Shown: one piece after another, positions 1 to 5,930 of the stretch
Numbering within the stretch: the first letter of the stretch is position 1
How the letters are laid out: the number at the start of each line of letters is the position of its first letter
The notes under the pieces: generated by a model
Told to the model about the DNA's origin: nothing
Database searches by the model: none
The model's input: the letters and a program-made list of their open reading frames with translations, nothing else
Position numbers and translations under genes: made by a program
From: DATEMK01 sp035275625
GTDB taxonomy: Bacteria; Bacteroidota; Bacteroidia; AKYH767-A; OLB10
NCBI GenBank assembly: GCA_035275625.1
Contig: DATEMK010000460.1
Location: 1-7,258, forward strand
DNA length: 7,258 bases
Direction: 5' to 3'

Positions 1-1168
1 CACAAAAGATTTAATAGTTGGCGTTATCGGTTCGGGAGCCATGGGCTCGGGGATTGCCCAGGTTGCGGCTACAGTTGGTCATAAGGTGATTCTTTATGAC
101 AACAATGGTTCTGCTCTTGAGAAATCTAAAACTATTGTGGATGCTTCGTTGAAAAAATCAGTTGAAAAACAAAAGCTGACTGAGGAAGCTGCGAAAGATA
201 TTTCGCAAAAATTAAACTACTCAGAAGATATAAGCTCGTTTTCAAAATGCGGCATTGTCATTGAAGCCATCATTGAAAATCTTGAAATCAAAAAAGAGAT
301 TTTTGCCCAGGTTGAAAAAATAGTCAGCGAAGATTGCATTCTTGCCACCAATACTTCGTCACTTTCCATCGCGTCCATTTCATCTGCCTGTAAAGAATCC
401 GGACGTGTTTTGGGAATTCATTTTTTCAATCCCGCACAGTTAATGCCCCTGGTTGAAATAATTCCATCACTTTCTACTGTCGAATCTGTTTTAGTTGCGT
501 CCAAAAAGCTAATTGACAGCTGGGGAAAAATAACGGTGGTTGCAAAAGATACTCCTGGCTTTATTGTGAACCGGGTAGCGCGTCCTTATTACGGTGAGGC
601 TATACGAATTTTTGAAGAAGGCATTGCGGATATTTCAACCATTGATTGGGCAATGAAAGAAACAGGCGGTTTTAAAATGGGGCCGTTTGAGCTGATGGAT
701 TTTATCGGCAATGATGTGAATTATAAAGTTACGGAAACAGTGTGGGAACAATTTTTTTATGATCCGCGCTATAAACCATCGCTTACTCAGAAAAGGTTAT
801 TTGAATCCGGGCGGTTTGGAAAAAAATCGGGGAGAGGTTATTATGATTATGCAGAAGGATCAAAGATCCCGGAGCCGGTAAAAGACAAAGCAACGGGAGA
901 AAAAATATTTTTAAGAATTTTTTCCATGCTTGTCAATGAAGCGGTTGATGCACTTTATTTGAATGTGGCAGGCAAAGAGGATATTGATCTTGCCATGACA
1001 AAAGGAGTAAATTATCCGAAAGGGCTTTTAAGATGGTCGGATGAAATGGGACTGAATAAAATTTATAACCAGTTGAAAAATCTGCAGGAGGAATATGGCG
1101 AAGACCGCTATCGCCCGAGTGTATTGATGAAAAAAATGGTAAGCAGCGGAGAAAAGTTTTTTATCTGA
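1..1168 (+). CDS. 3-hydroxyacyl-CoA dehydrogenase (3-hydroxybutyryl-/3-hydroxyadipyl-CoA type), 5'-partial
   Basis: This is a soluble NAD-dependent enzyme predicted to oxidise (S)-3-hydroxyacyl-CoA to 3-oxoacyl-CoA. The frame is open from base 2 and reads TKDLIVGVIGSGAMGSG, the dinucleotide-binding GxGxxG loop. The ATG at 41 falls inside that loop, so it is not the true start; the real start lies a few codons before the window. Numbering from that internal Met, the expected catalytic residues are present: Ser106 in NTSS, His127 in IHFFNP, Glu139 in LVEII and Asn177 in GFIVNRV. Two C-terminal 3HCDH domains follow, about residues 172-270 (with GPFELMDFIGND) and 288-372 (with KGVNYPKG). This tandem arrangement resembles PaaH-like 3-hydroxyadipyl-CoA dehydrogenases, but there is no hydratase domain as in FadB. 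Without the upstream neighbours, the pathway (phenylacetate, fatty acid or butanoate) cannot be fixed. The stop codon overlaps the 3' end of the opposing gene by 8 bp. Confidence 0.93.
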   Translation, partial: TKDLIVGVIGSGAMGSGIAQVAATVGHKVILYDNNGSALEKSKTIVDASLKKSVEKQKLTEEAAKDISQKLNYSEDISSFSKCGIVIEAIIENLEIKKEIFAQVEKIVSEDCILATNTSSLSIASISSACKESGRVLGIHFFNPAQLMPLVEIIPSLSTVESVLVASKKLIDSWGKITVVAKDTPGFIVNRVARPYYGEAIRIFEEGIADISTIDWAMKETGGFKMGPFELMDFIGNDVNYKVTETVWEQFFYDPRYKPSLTQKRLFESGRFGKKSGRGYYDYAEGSKIPEPVKDKATGEKIFLRIFSMLVNEAVDALYLNVAGKEDIDLAMTKGVNYPKGLLRWSDEMGLNKIYNQLKNLQEEYGEDRYRPSVLMKKMVSSGEKFFI

Positions 1169-1454
1169 ATAAACCAGGATTATCGCCCAACAGGTTTTTC
1201 AGGTCTTCTGTTCTTTTTGCAAGCTCTTTGATAAGCTTTAATTCTTCTTCTGATAAACCTGAATTTTCAATTCCTTTTTTGGTTTCACTGCCGGCAGCTT
1301 TGGTTCCCGCTTCCTCGTTAAAATCGAAAAGAAGGTAGGTAAGCAGTTTGTCGGACATTAACTGGCGATCAACTGTATTCATATTTTCCATCATGCCCTG
1401 GATAATTTTTATTTGCTCCGTAACGCTCATTTTCTTACTGATTTTTCTGTTCAT
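1161..1454 (-). CDS. hypothetical protein, 97 aa, downstream of the histidine kinase
   Basis: I do not recognise this family. The ATG at 1452-1454 follows the kinase stop by 12 bp of pure A/T with no Shine-Dalgarno sequence, suggesting co-transcription and perhaps translational coupling. The protein has no signal peptide or membrane segment, is rich in charged residues, and looks mostly helical. Residues 1-47 form an amphipathic, methionine-rich half (MNRKISKKMSVTEQIKII). A short linker rich in Gly, Ala, Ser, Thr and Lys (about 49-62) follows. A second helical half (about 67-90, SEEELKLIKELAKRTEDLKN) ends in GDNPGLFR. A cytosolic adaptor or small regulator acting with the kinase is a guess from position only. 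The gene is taken as real because it fills a stretch with no competing long frame and lies tightly behind the kinase. It converges on the dehydrogenase with an 8-bp overlap, so read-through from either side would be antisense to the other gene. Confidence 0.7.
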   Translation of the reverse strand: MNRKISKKMSVTEQIKIIQGMMENMNTVDRQLMSDKLLTYLLFDFNEEAGTKAAGSETKKGIENSGLSEEELKLIKELAKRTEDLKNLLGDNPGLFR

Positions 1455-1466
1455 AATTTTTTTATT

Positions 1467-3227
1467 TTAAACCGGAACAAACTCAGCTTTGTTAATGTCC
1501 TCCGTGTTTTTGTTATTGGATTTAGCCCATGTAAAATGGAATGTTGATCCCTGTCCTTTTTCTGATTCCACCCATATCTGTCCACCCTGTTCTTCGATTA
1601 TTTTTTTAACAATTGCCAGCCCTACCCCTGTACTTTCTACTTCATCACGTGCATTTAACGTCTGGAAAATCACAAATATTTTATCATGAAATTGTTTGTC
1701 AATTCCCGGTCCGTTATCAGTAACTTTGAAATGCCAGAAATTTTTTTCTTCTTCAGCAGCTACCTGGATTTTAATTTCACCCTTGTCGTTATATTTTATT
1801 GCATTGTTCACAAGGTTCATAAATACCTGTTGCAATTTTATTTTATCGGTATTAAGAATCGGGAGAAAAGGACTCACCTCAATTTTACAATTATCAGGCG
1901 GCCCTATCAGGTCAAATGTTTCTCTCAAAAGTATTTTGGTATCAAACGAAACATATTGTCCCTTGTTTTTTCCCGCTTTGGAATAATCCAGGATGCCATT
2001 GATCAGCGCTTCCATGCGGATTACCCTGCCTTTGATGATGTTGAAGTTTTGCACAGAAGCCGGGGGAAGAGTTGCCCCTATATCTTCTTCTATCCATCCC
2101 GTGAGGTTTCCGATCGCACGCAATGGCGCTTTCAGATCATGCGAAACGATGTAAGCAAATTTGTCCAGCTCTTTATTTGTTTTTTCAAGATTGCGGAGGT
2201 ACTCTTCCATTTTTTCCTCAGCAGATTTACGTTCAGTGACATTGCTCTCAATTAATATATATTTTACAATATTGTTTTCGTTATCTAATATAGGAGTGGT
2301 GTTTACCTGTATCCATATTTTTTTTCCATCCTTTGTGTATTTCAAAAGTTCTTCGGTGCAGCTTTCTTTTGTCAAAAGTTTTTGCTTTAGCTGAGAAGAA
2401 GTTTCACTACTTATTTCATCCATGACAATAATGTCATCCGGATTTTTTCCAACGATTTCCTCGAACGTATACCCCGTCAACCGTGTGAACCCGTCATTTA
2501 CCCATTCTGCAATGCCTTTGCTGTCGGTAATAATTACGCCATTGTTTGTTTTGCTTGCCACCATGGAAAGCTTTTTCAGCTCCACGTTTTTTATTCCCAG
2601 CTCATTCTTTTTGGAAATAATGTCCTGTATAATTTCGTTTTTACTTTTTTCAATGTAATCTGATTGGGATGTTAAAACCAGCACCGCCACCACACCTGTC
2701 ATTAAAAAATCGAGGTCAATTAATTGAGGTTCGGTTCCTATCAAATCATAAGATGTCCAGTTGGTATATTGATTTACGATAAAAAAATAAACGATGTGGA
2801 CAATAGAAAGCGCTGCAAGTATTTTTCCACCTTTGTTGCCGATGAGCATGTAAGCCGCAAGGATCAGCCCGGCAAGGTAAAACATACCTGAATTTCGCAC
2901 GCCCCCCTGGTAATAGGTAACAAGGTGCAGCAATGTAAAAAGAAGGAGCACTAAGCTCATATAAGCGAAACGCTGCTTTTTATGGACAAGCAATCCGAAA
3001 TAATTAGCAAACAGCATGATGAAAAGGAAGGATATTAATCCTTTTATCAGAAACTGCCCGGTAAGAAGTATGGATGCCTGGTAAAGAAGAGCGAGGTAAG
3101 CGATAAATGAAAACAGCGTGGTAATTTTAAAAAGCCTGAAACGCTGGTGCGATACGAGGTCATTTTCTGATAACGTTTCGCGAAACGATTCAAGAAGAAA
3201 TATTCTTTGCAGCGGTTTAAGATTCAT
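1467..3227 (-). CDS. membrane-bound PAS-domain sensor histidine kinase
   Basis: This is a 586-residue two-component sensor kinase. The N-terminal third is a membrane module with about six helices (roughly 33-55, 59-81, 87-106, 114-130, 134-151, 174-187) and only short loops, so the membrane itself or a small ligand may be sensed. A linker (190-216) leads to a PAS/PAC domain (about 217-333, from NNGVIITDSKG to NVTERK). A coiled segment then leads to HisKA, with phospho-acceptor His363 in SHDLKAPLRAI. The ATPase domain has an N box (NLVNNAIKY, 471-479), G1 (DNGPGI, 504-509), an F-box-like IFVIFQTL (517-524) and G2 (TGVGLAIV, 533-540). All motifs are intact, so an active autokinase is expected. 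There is no receiver or output domain, so it needs a partner; the regulator at 5172-5606 is the nearest candidate. The PAS core has Pro where LOV domains carry the adduct Cys (GKNPDDII). The ATG at 3225-3227 puts the first helix a normal distance in. The 97-residue gene follows in the same unit. Confidence 0.95.
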   Translation of the reverse strand: MNLKPLQRIFLLESFRETLSENDLVSHQRFRLFKITTLFSFIAYLALLYQASILLTGQFLIKGLISFLFIMLFANYFGLLVHKKQRFAYMSLVLLLFTLLHLVTYYQGGVRNSGMFYLAGLILAAYMLIGNKGGKILAALSIVHIVYFFIVNQYTNWTSYDLIGTEPQLIDLDFLMTGVVAVLVLTSQSDYIEKSKNEIIQDIISKKNELGIKNVELKKLSMVASKTNNGVIITDSKGIAEWVNDGFTRLTGYTFEEIVGKNPDDIIVMDEISSETSSQLKQKLLTKESCTEELLKYTKDGKKIWIQVNTTPILDNENNIVKYILIESNVTERKSAEEKMEEYLRNLEKTNKELDKFAYIVSHDLKAPLRAIGNLTGWIEEDIGATLPPASVQNFNIIKGRVIRMEALINGILDYSKAGKNKGQYVSFDTKILLRETFDLIGPPDNCKIEVSPFLPILNTDKIKLQQVFMNLVNNAIKYNDKGEIKIQVAAEEEKNFWHFKVTDNGPGIDKQFHDKIFVIFQTLNARDEVESTGVGLAIVKKIIEEQGGQIWVESEKGQGSTFHFTWAKSNNKNTEDINKAEFVPV

Positions 3228-3354
3228 TTAGCCCTGCATTGTCAGCAGGAATAAATCTTATACGGTATTTGCGGAAAAGGTTACATAAAATTATTGTTAA
3301 TTAAGTTTTACTTCCTTTGCTTTTATTTCATAAAAGAAATCTTCACTTTTAGGA
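3228..3354. promoter_or_regulatory. divergent intergenic region between kinase and plus-strand pair
   Basis: This 127-bp gap separates two divergent starts, so it should carry both promoters. On the plus strand, TTCCTTTG at 3312-3319 differs by one base from the Bacteroidota -7 consensus TAnnTTTG. A TTG at 3294-3296 lies 15 bases upstream, which is short for the usual spacing, so this is only a weak candidate for the gene at 3355. I found no clean consensus for the kinase. A small inverted repeat, CCTGC (3233-3237) and GCAGG (3245-3249) with a 7-nt loop, sits in the kinase leader just before its ATG and could partly mask it. No Shine-Dalgarno sequence is usable: the AGGA before 3355 directly touches the start codon. 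Confidence 0.45.
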
Positions 3355-3735
3355 ATGCGCCTGAATTTACGGACATTTTGTATTTTAACTGCACTGGTAA
3401 TTTCTGTTTTTATGGTGATCCATTGGATTAACCTTGCAAAAAGAAAATCAGCCATTGAAAAGATTGAACTTGCCCTTCACGAAATAAAAAAAATAATTCC
3501 TCTCCAATCAAAAATTTCTTTTCTTACTAATCTGAAAGAATCCTCACCAATGACGGAGTTGTATTTTCAAACTGAGTTTGTAATGTGTCCCGTTGTTATC
3601 TCGCAGAAATTGGATTTCGATACTGTATTGTTAATTGAAATGAAGGATAAAGCCCCTATGGAAATAGAAAAGATGGATACCATTTTAATCGCTGATAAAT
3701 ATGATTTTCATATAAGACTGTTAAGAAAACGATAA
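3355..3735 (+). CDS. hypothetical single-helix membrane protein, 126 aa
   Basis: I do not recognise a named family. A basic N-terminus (MRLNLR) is followed by one hydrophobic helix (about 7-27) and then by about 100 mostly polar residues. This looks like a signal anchor with the soluble part outside the cytoplasm. The soluble part begins with a Lys/Glu-rich helix (28-48) and continues with beta-like stretches (KISFLTNL, ELYFQTEFVMCPVVI, DTVLLIEM, DTILIADK). It ends in a basic tail (RLLRKR). It contains two cysteines, one in the helix (Cys9) and one in the soluble part (Cys78). The next gene starts 6 bp after its stop, so the two almost certainly share a transcript, and it may be an accessory of the glycosyltransferase-like protein. 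Base composition is strikingly A+T-rich: 13 G/C in the 60 bases from 3481 and 21 in the 60 from 3601. Confidence 0.8.
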   Translation: MRLNLRTFCILTALVISVFMVIHWINLAKRKSAIEKIELALHEIKKIIPLQSKISFLTNLKESSPMTELYFQTEFVMCPVVISQKLDFDTVLLIEMKDKAPMEIEKMDTILIADKYDFHIRLLRKR

Positions 3736-3741
3736 TTAATA

Positions 3742-5058
3742 ATGTTTTTAGCAATTCTTATAATCAACCTGCTTATCTGGCTAACGAGTTCCCGTTTAAT
3801 ATTAAGCAAAAAAAATATTTTTAACCAGGCAGGTTTATTAAAACTGGTTGTTTCTTTTTTTCTTTCCTTCAGCTTAATCAGCATGCTTTTTATTTTAAGC
3901 GTATATTGGTACATAGATTTTCGTTTTTTTCTTTTATTTCTGTCACTGGTTTCATTATTGTTTTATTTTAAATTCAATTTGAAGCAGGTGAAATTCAAAA
4001 TTGATTTTTTTAATAAACCTTCTTATAGATTACTTGCCGTTTTATTATCTCTTTTAGCAATTTCCCTGTTTTTTATAGACAATGCTTATAAATGGGGCGG
4101 ATGGGATTCATTTGCAATATGGTCAATGCATGCTAAGTTCTTAACTTACAAAAATTACTGGAGTAATTATTTTACTGATGTTTTGGATTGGTCACATCCT
4201 GATTACCCTTTGATGCTTTCCTCGTATATATCAATAATCTGGAAGGGTGCCGGAGCAATTAACGGAGTAGTTCCTTCGATAATAGCTTACATTACATTAA
4301 TAGCTGTTCCTTTATCAGCTTATTCGTTTTTGACATCTCAAAACCTTAAATTGTCGGGTCTTGTATTTCTAATCATAATGGCTTTAGACAATAAATTTAT
4401 CGAAATTTCTTCATGGTTAAATGCTGATACTTTATTAGCCTTATTTTTCTTGTTAACTTTTATTCTCTATTATCATTCTAAGGATGGCAATGGCAATAAA
4501 AATATTTTATTTCTGCTTGGTTTTTTTGCTGCTTCCTGTGGCTGGATAAAAAATGAAGGACTTCTTTTTTATTTTGTATTTTCAGTTTGTTTTCTGTTAT
4601 TGAATTTTAAAAATCCAAAGGACATACTTAGGTATATATGTGGTTCAGTCATTCCTTTATTAATGATTGTATCCCTTAAATTTATTTATGCTACTGAAAA
4701 CGATATTATGAAAGGTCAAAATGAAAATACATTTGAAAAGGTTATGGATTTTAACAGGTATGAAGTGATCTTTAAATATTTTGCAGGCGAATTATTTTCT
4801 CATTACAAAATCATTTTGATTTTTTTTGCCTTAACTCTTATTTTTAACCGTAATTATTTTAAATCTTTTAGTTTTGTCGTGCTAATGATTATGTTGTCGG
4901 GCTACTTTGCTATATATGTTATTACCCCCCAGGAATTAAAATCGCATTTGGCAACGTCCTGTGAAAGGCTGTTTCATCAATTATATCCATCGCTTATGTT
5001 TACAATGCTTTTTGTTCCGGGAAAAAATTTCAATACTTTCTCTTTTGGCAAGTTGTGA
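3742..5058 (+). CDS. polytopic membrane protein, putative GT-C family glycosyltransferase (GT39/ArnT-like)
   Basis: This is a 438-residue integral membrane protein with roughly 11-13 hydrophobic helices. The call rests on a motif pattern seen in GT-C enzymes that use lipid-linked sugars. WGGWDSFAIW (118-127) sits in an extracytoplasmic loop, with Asp122 the candidate catalytic acid. SHPDYPLM (151-158) follows in the same loop. A later GWIKNEGL (267-274) and a C-terminal SCERLFHQLYPSL (406-418) complete the pattern. It would transfer a sugar onto a lipid, glycan or protein at the outer face of the inner membrane; acceptor and donor cannot be told. About four helices precede the acidic loop, whereas in classical GT39 and ArnT proteins it follows the first helix, so this may be a divergent subfamily. 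The gene lies 6 bp after the single-helix protein gene. Sampled lines have 25-30% G+C (4441-4500, 4621-4680), well below both flanks. A different polytopic transferase or ligase is possible. Confidence 0.75.
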   Translation: MFLAILIINLLIWLTSSRLILSKKNIFNQAGLLKLVVSFFLSFSLISMLFILSVYWYIDFRFFLLFLSLVSLLFYFKFNLKQVKFKIDFFNKPSYRLLAVLLSLLAISLFFIDNAYKWGGWDSFAIWSMHAKFLTYKNYWSNYFTDVLDWSHPDYPLMLSSYISIIWKGAGAINGVVPSIIAYITLIAVPLSAYSFLTSQNLKLSGLVFLIIMALDNKFIEISSWLNADTLLALFFLLTFILYYHSKDGNGNKNILFLLGFFAASCGWIKNEGLLFYFVFSVCFLLLNFKNPKDILRYICGSVIPLLMIVSLKFIYATENDIMKGQNENTFEKVMDFNRYEVIFKYFAGELFSHYKIILIFFALTLIFNRNYFKSFSFVVLMIMLSGYFAIYVITPQELKSHLATSCERLFHQLYPSLMFTMLFVPGKNFNTFSFGKL

Positions 5059-5067
5059 AACTATTAA

Positions 5068-5132
5068 GCGATTTTTTACTGAAAGAGAATTTGCTTATTA
5101 AAAATTATTGATAAGAAAAAAAATCAGCAAAT
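5068..5132. repeat. nested inverted repeats between convergent genes, possible bidirectional terminator
   Basis: The 113-bp gap between the two convergent stops contains several overlapping inverted repeats. ATTTGCT (5089-5095) is a perfect complement of AGCAAAT (5126-5132). CTTATTA (5094-5100) pairs with TGATAAG (5109-5115) with one G-T wobble. GATTTTTT (5070-5077) pairs with AAAAAATC (5118-5125), extended by GC on both sides with one bulged base. These stems compete with each other. They are A/T-rich, and no clean U-tract follows a stem in either direction, so this is not a textbook intrinsic terminator. Position between two converging genes is the main reason to suspect transcript ends here. 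Confidence 0.35.
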
Positions 5133-5171
5133 AAAATAGTCATCCGATAACTTTTATTATGTAACAGGTAT

Positions 5172-5606
5172 TCAGGAATTCCCGAACTCCGTCAGTTTCC
5201 AAAAGCTGTTAAGCGTGGCAATGATGTTGGTATAATTTTCCAGCGAAATGGGTTTTATCATATAGCCTGCAACGTTTAAATCAAAAGCATCCGTGCGGTC
5301 GCGCTCATCGCTTGAAGTGGTCATCACAAAAACGCTGATGGATCTTAAATCTTTATCCGCTCTGAGTTCTCTCAAAAATTCAATGCCATTCATTTTCGGC
5401 ATGTTTAAATCGAGCAAAATAATTTTTGGTGTGGGCTGAATTTTTTCTTTCCCGTTGGTTCCTCTCAGCATATCCAGTGCGTCAATTCCGTTTCGCGCCT
5501 GGTAAAGAACATAACTGATATCGCATTTTTTTAAAGCACGTTCCATTACCATTGCATCCACTGCATCGTCTTCCACATGTAATATGCCTATTTGCTTATT
5601 TTCCAC
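5172..5606 (-). CDS. single-domain response regulator (Rcp1-like receiver)
   Basis: This 144-residue protein is one receiver (REC) domain with no DNA-binding or enzymatic output. The acidic pocket is Glu12-Asp13-Asp14 (HVEDD), the phospho-acceptor is Asp66 (LLDLNMP), the switch Thr is at 96/97 (VMTTSS), and the conserved Lys118-Pro119 lies in GYMIKP. All active-site residues are present, so it should be phosphorylated by a histidine kinase and signal by protein contact or phosphorelay. The length and the insertion before beta-3 (RGTNGKEKIQPTPK) fit Rcp1-like regulators, which often accompany PAS- or phytochrome-linked kinases. The start is GTG (5604-5606): an in-frame TAG lies 15 bases upstream with no ATG between, and the next ATG would remove the acidic pocket. 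No Shine-Dalgarno sequence is visible. The kinase at 1467-3227, on the same strand, is a plausible partner, but the plus-strand pair separates them. Confidence 0.94.
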   Translation of the reverse strand: MENKQIGILHVEDDAVDAMVMERALKKCDISYVLYQARNGIDALDMLRGTNGKEKIQPTPKIILLDLNMPKMNGIEFLRELRADKDLRSISVFVMTTSSDERDRTDAFDLNVAGYMIKPISLENYTNIIATLNSFWKLTEFGNS

Positions 5607-5677
5607 AGTTGAATTTTCAGCCTATTTAAATCCGGCTGGTTTTATTTCCTGCGGAAAGTTAGAAAATAAGATTCATT

Positions 5678-5708
5678 CAAAAGAAGAAATAATCCAAAAA
5701 CTTATCAA
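5678..5708 (-). promoter_or_regulatory. candidate promoter for the response regulator
   Basis: Read on the minus strand, TTCTTTTG (5678-5685) differs by one base from the Bacteroidota -7 element TAnnTTTG. A TTG (5706-5708) lies 20 bases upstream, a normal distance for the -33 element. Transcription would start near 5672 and leave a leader of about 65 nt before the GTG. It lies in a 200-bp stretch without genes (5607-5806), consistent with the regulator being transcribed separately from the synthase unit. The -33 TTG overlaps the edge of a small CCGGT/ACCGG hairpin (5711-5724). One-mismatch matches are common in A/T-rich DNA, so this is tentative. Confidence 0.3.
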
Positions 5709-5771
5709 CCCCGGTAAAAACCGGTTTAAAAAGAAGAAGAAGGAACAACCAGGCTTTTGATAATTATTTTC

Positions 5772-5798
5772 TCAATGTTCCCCGGTCAGCAACATTAA
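5772..5798 (-). terminator. hairpin after the small membrane protein gene, possible transcript end
   Basis: An inverted repeat, TCAATGTT (5772-5779) and AACATTAA (5791-5798), forms an 8-bp stem with one G-T wobble and an 11-nt loop. It begins 8 bases after the stop codon of the 40-residue gene. No U-tract follows, so it is weaker than a standard intrinsic terminator and may only protect the 3' end of the message. Confidence 0.3.
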
Positions 5799-5806
5799 GT
5801 TCTTCG

Positions 5807-5929
5807 TTAATAAATAGAAAGGTACAGGAAAACCACCAGGAGAATAAGCAGGAAATATAAAATCCGTCCTGTGAAAGCTTCGCCTGGATAAATCCTGTTT
5901 TTAATAACACGTTTTCTGTTCCTTTCCAT
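5807..5929 (-). CDS. small basic single-pass membrane protein, 40 aa, coupled to the synthase
   Basis: This short gene encodes a protein starting MERNRKRVIKNR and ending FLYLSIY. Six of the first twelve residues are Arg or Lys. A short polar stretch (IYPGEAFTGR, 13-22) leads to one hydrophobic helix (about 23-39) that runs to the C-terminus. The positive-inside rule puts the N-terminus in the cytoplasm, and the charge pattern is what a real tail-anchored membrane peptide would show. The ATG (5927-5929) comes one base after the synthase stop (TAA-A-ATG), a spacing typical of translational coupling by re-initiating ribosomes. The previous codons carry AGGA about 9 bases upstream, which may help. 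No family is recognised. A role in anchoring or regulating the synthase at the membrane is inferred from coupling only. It could instead be an unrelated small protein or, less likely, a chance frame. Confidence 0.65.
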   Translation of the reverse strand: MERNRKRVIKNRIYPGEAFTGRILYFLLILLVVFLYLSIY

Positions 5930-5930
5930 T

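Noticed and set aside
41..43. ATG at 41 as the start of the dehydrogenase
   Set aside because: The same frame is open back to base 2 and encodes the first half of the GxGxxG nucleotide-binding loop, so the gene begins before the window.
1171..1197. AAACC/GGTTT inverted repeat followed by T's, as a dehydrogenase terminator
   Set aside because: The stem is only five A/T-rich pairs with a 17-nt loop, and it lies inside the coding sequence of the opposing gene.
1489..2658. Plus-strand open frames opposite the kinase
   Set aside because: They are shadows of the kinase gene; their translations show no domain logic, while the minus strand has a full set of kinase motifs.
3233..3249. CCTGC/GCAGG hairpin in the kinase leader as a riboswitch or thermosensor
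   Set aside because: A single 5-bp stem is too little structure; it is noted only as a possible minor effect on translation.
3708..3914. Minus-strand frame of 68 residues across the start of the GT-C-like gene
   Set aside because: It overlaps two better-supported genes and is Lys/Ile-rich as expected for the complement of A/T-rich membrane-protein code.
5711..5742. CCGGT/ACCGG hairpin with A4 loop and the adjacent (AAG)4 run
   Set aside because: The stem is five pairs without a U-tract on either strand, and the triplet run is too short to be meaningful. No further gene or RNA is supported in 5607-5806.
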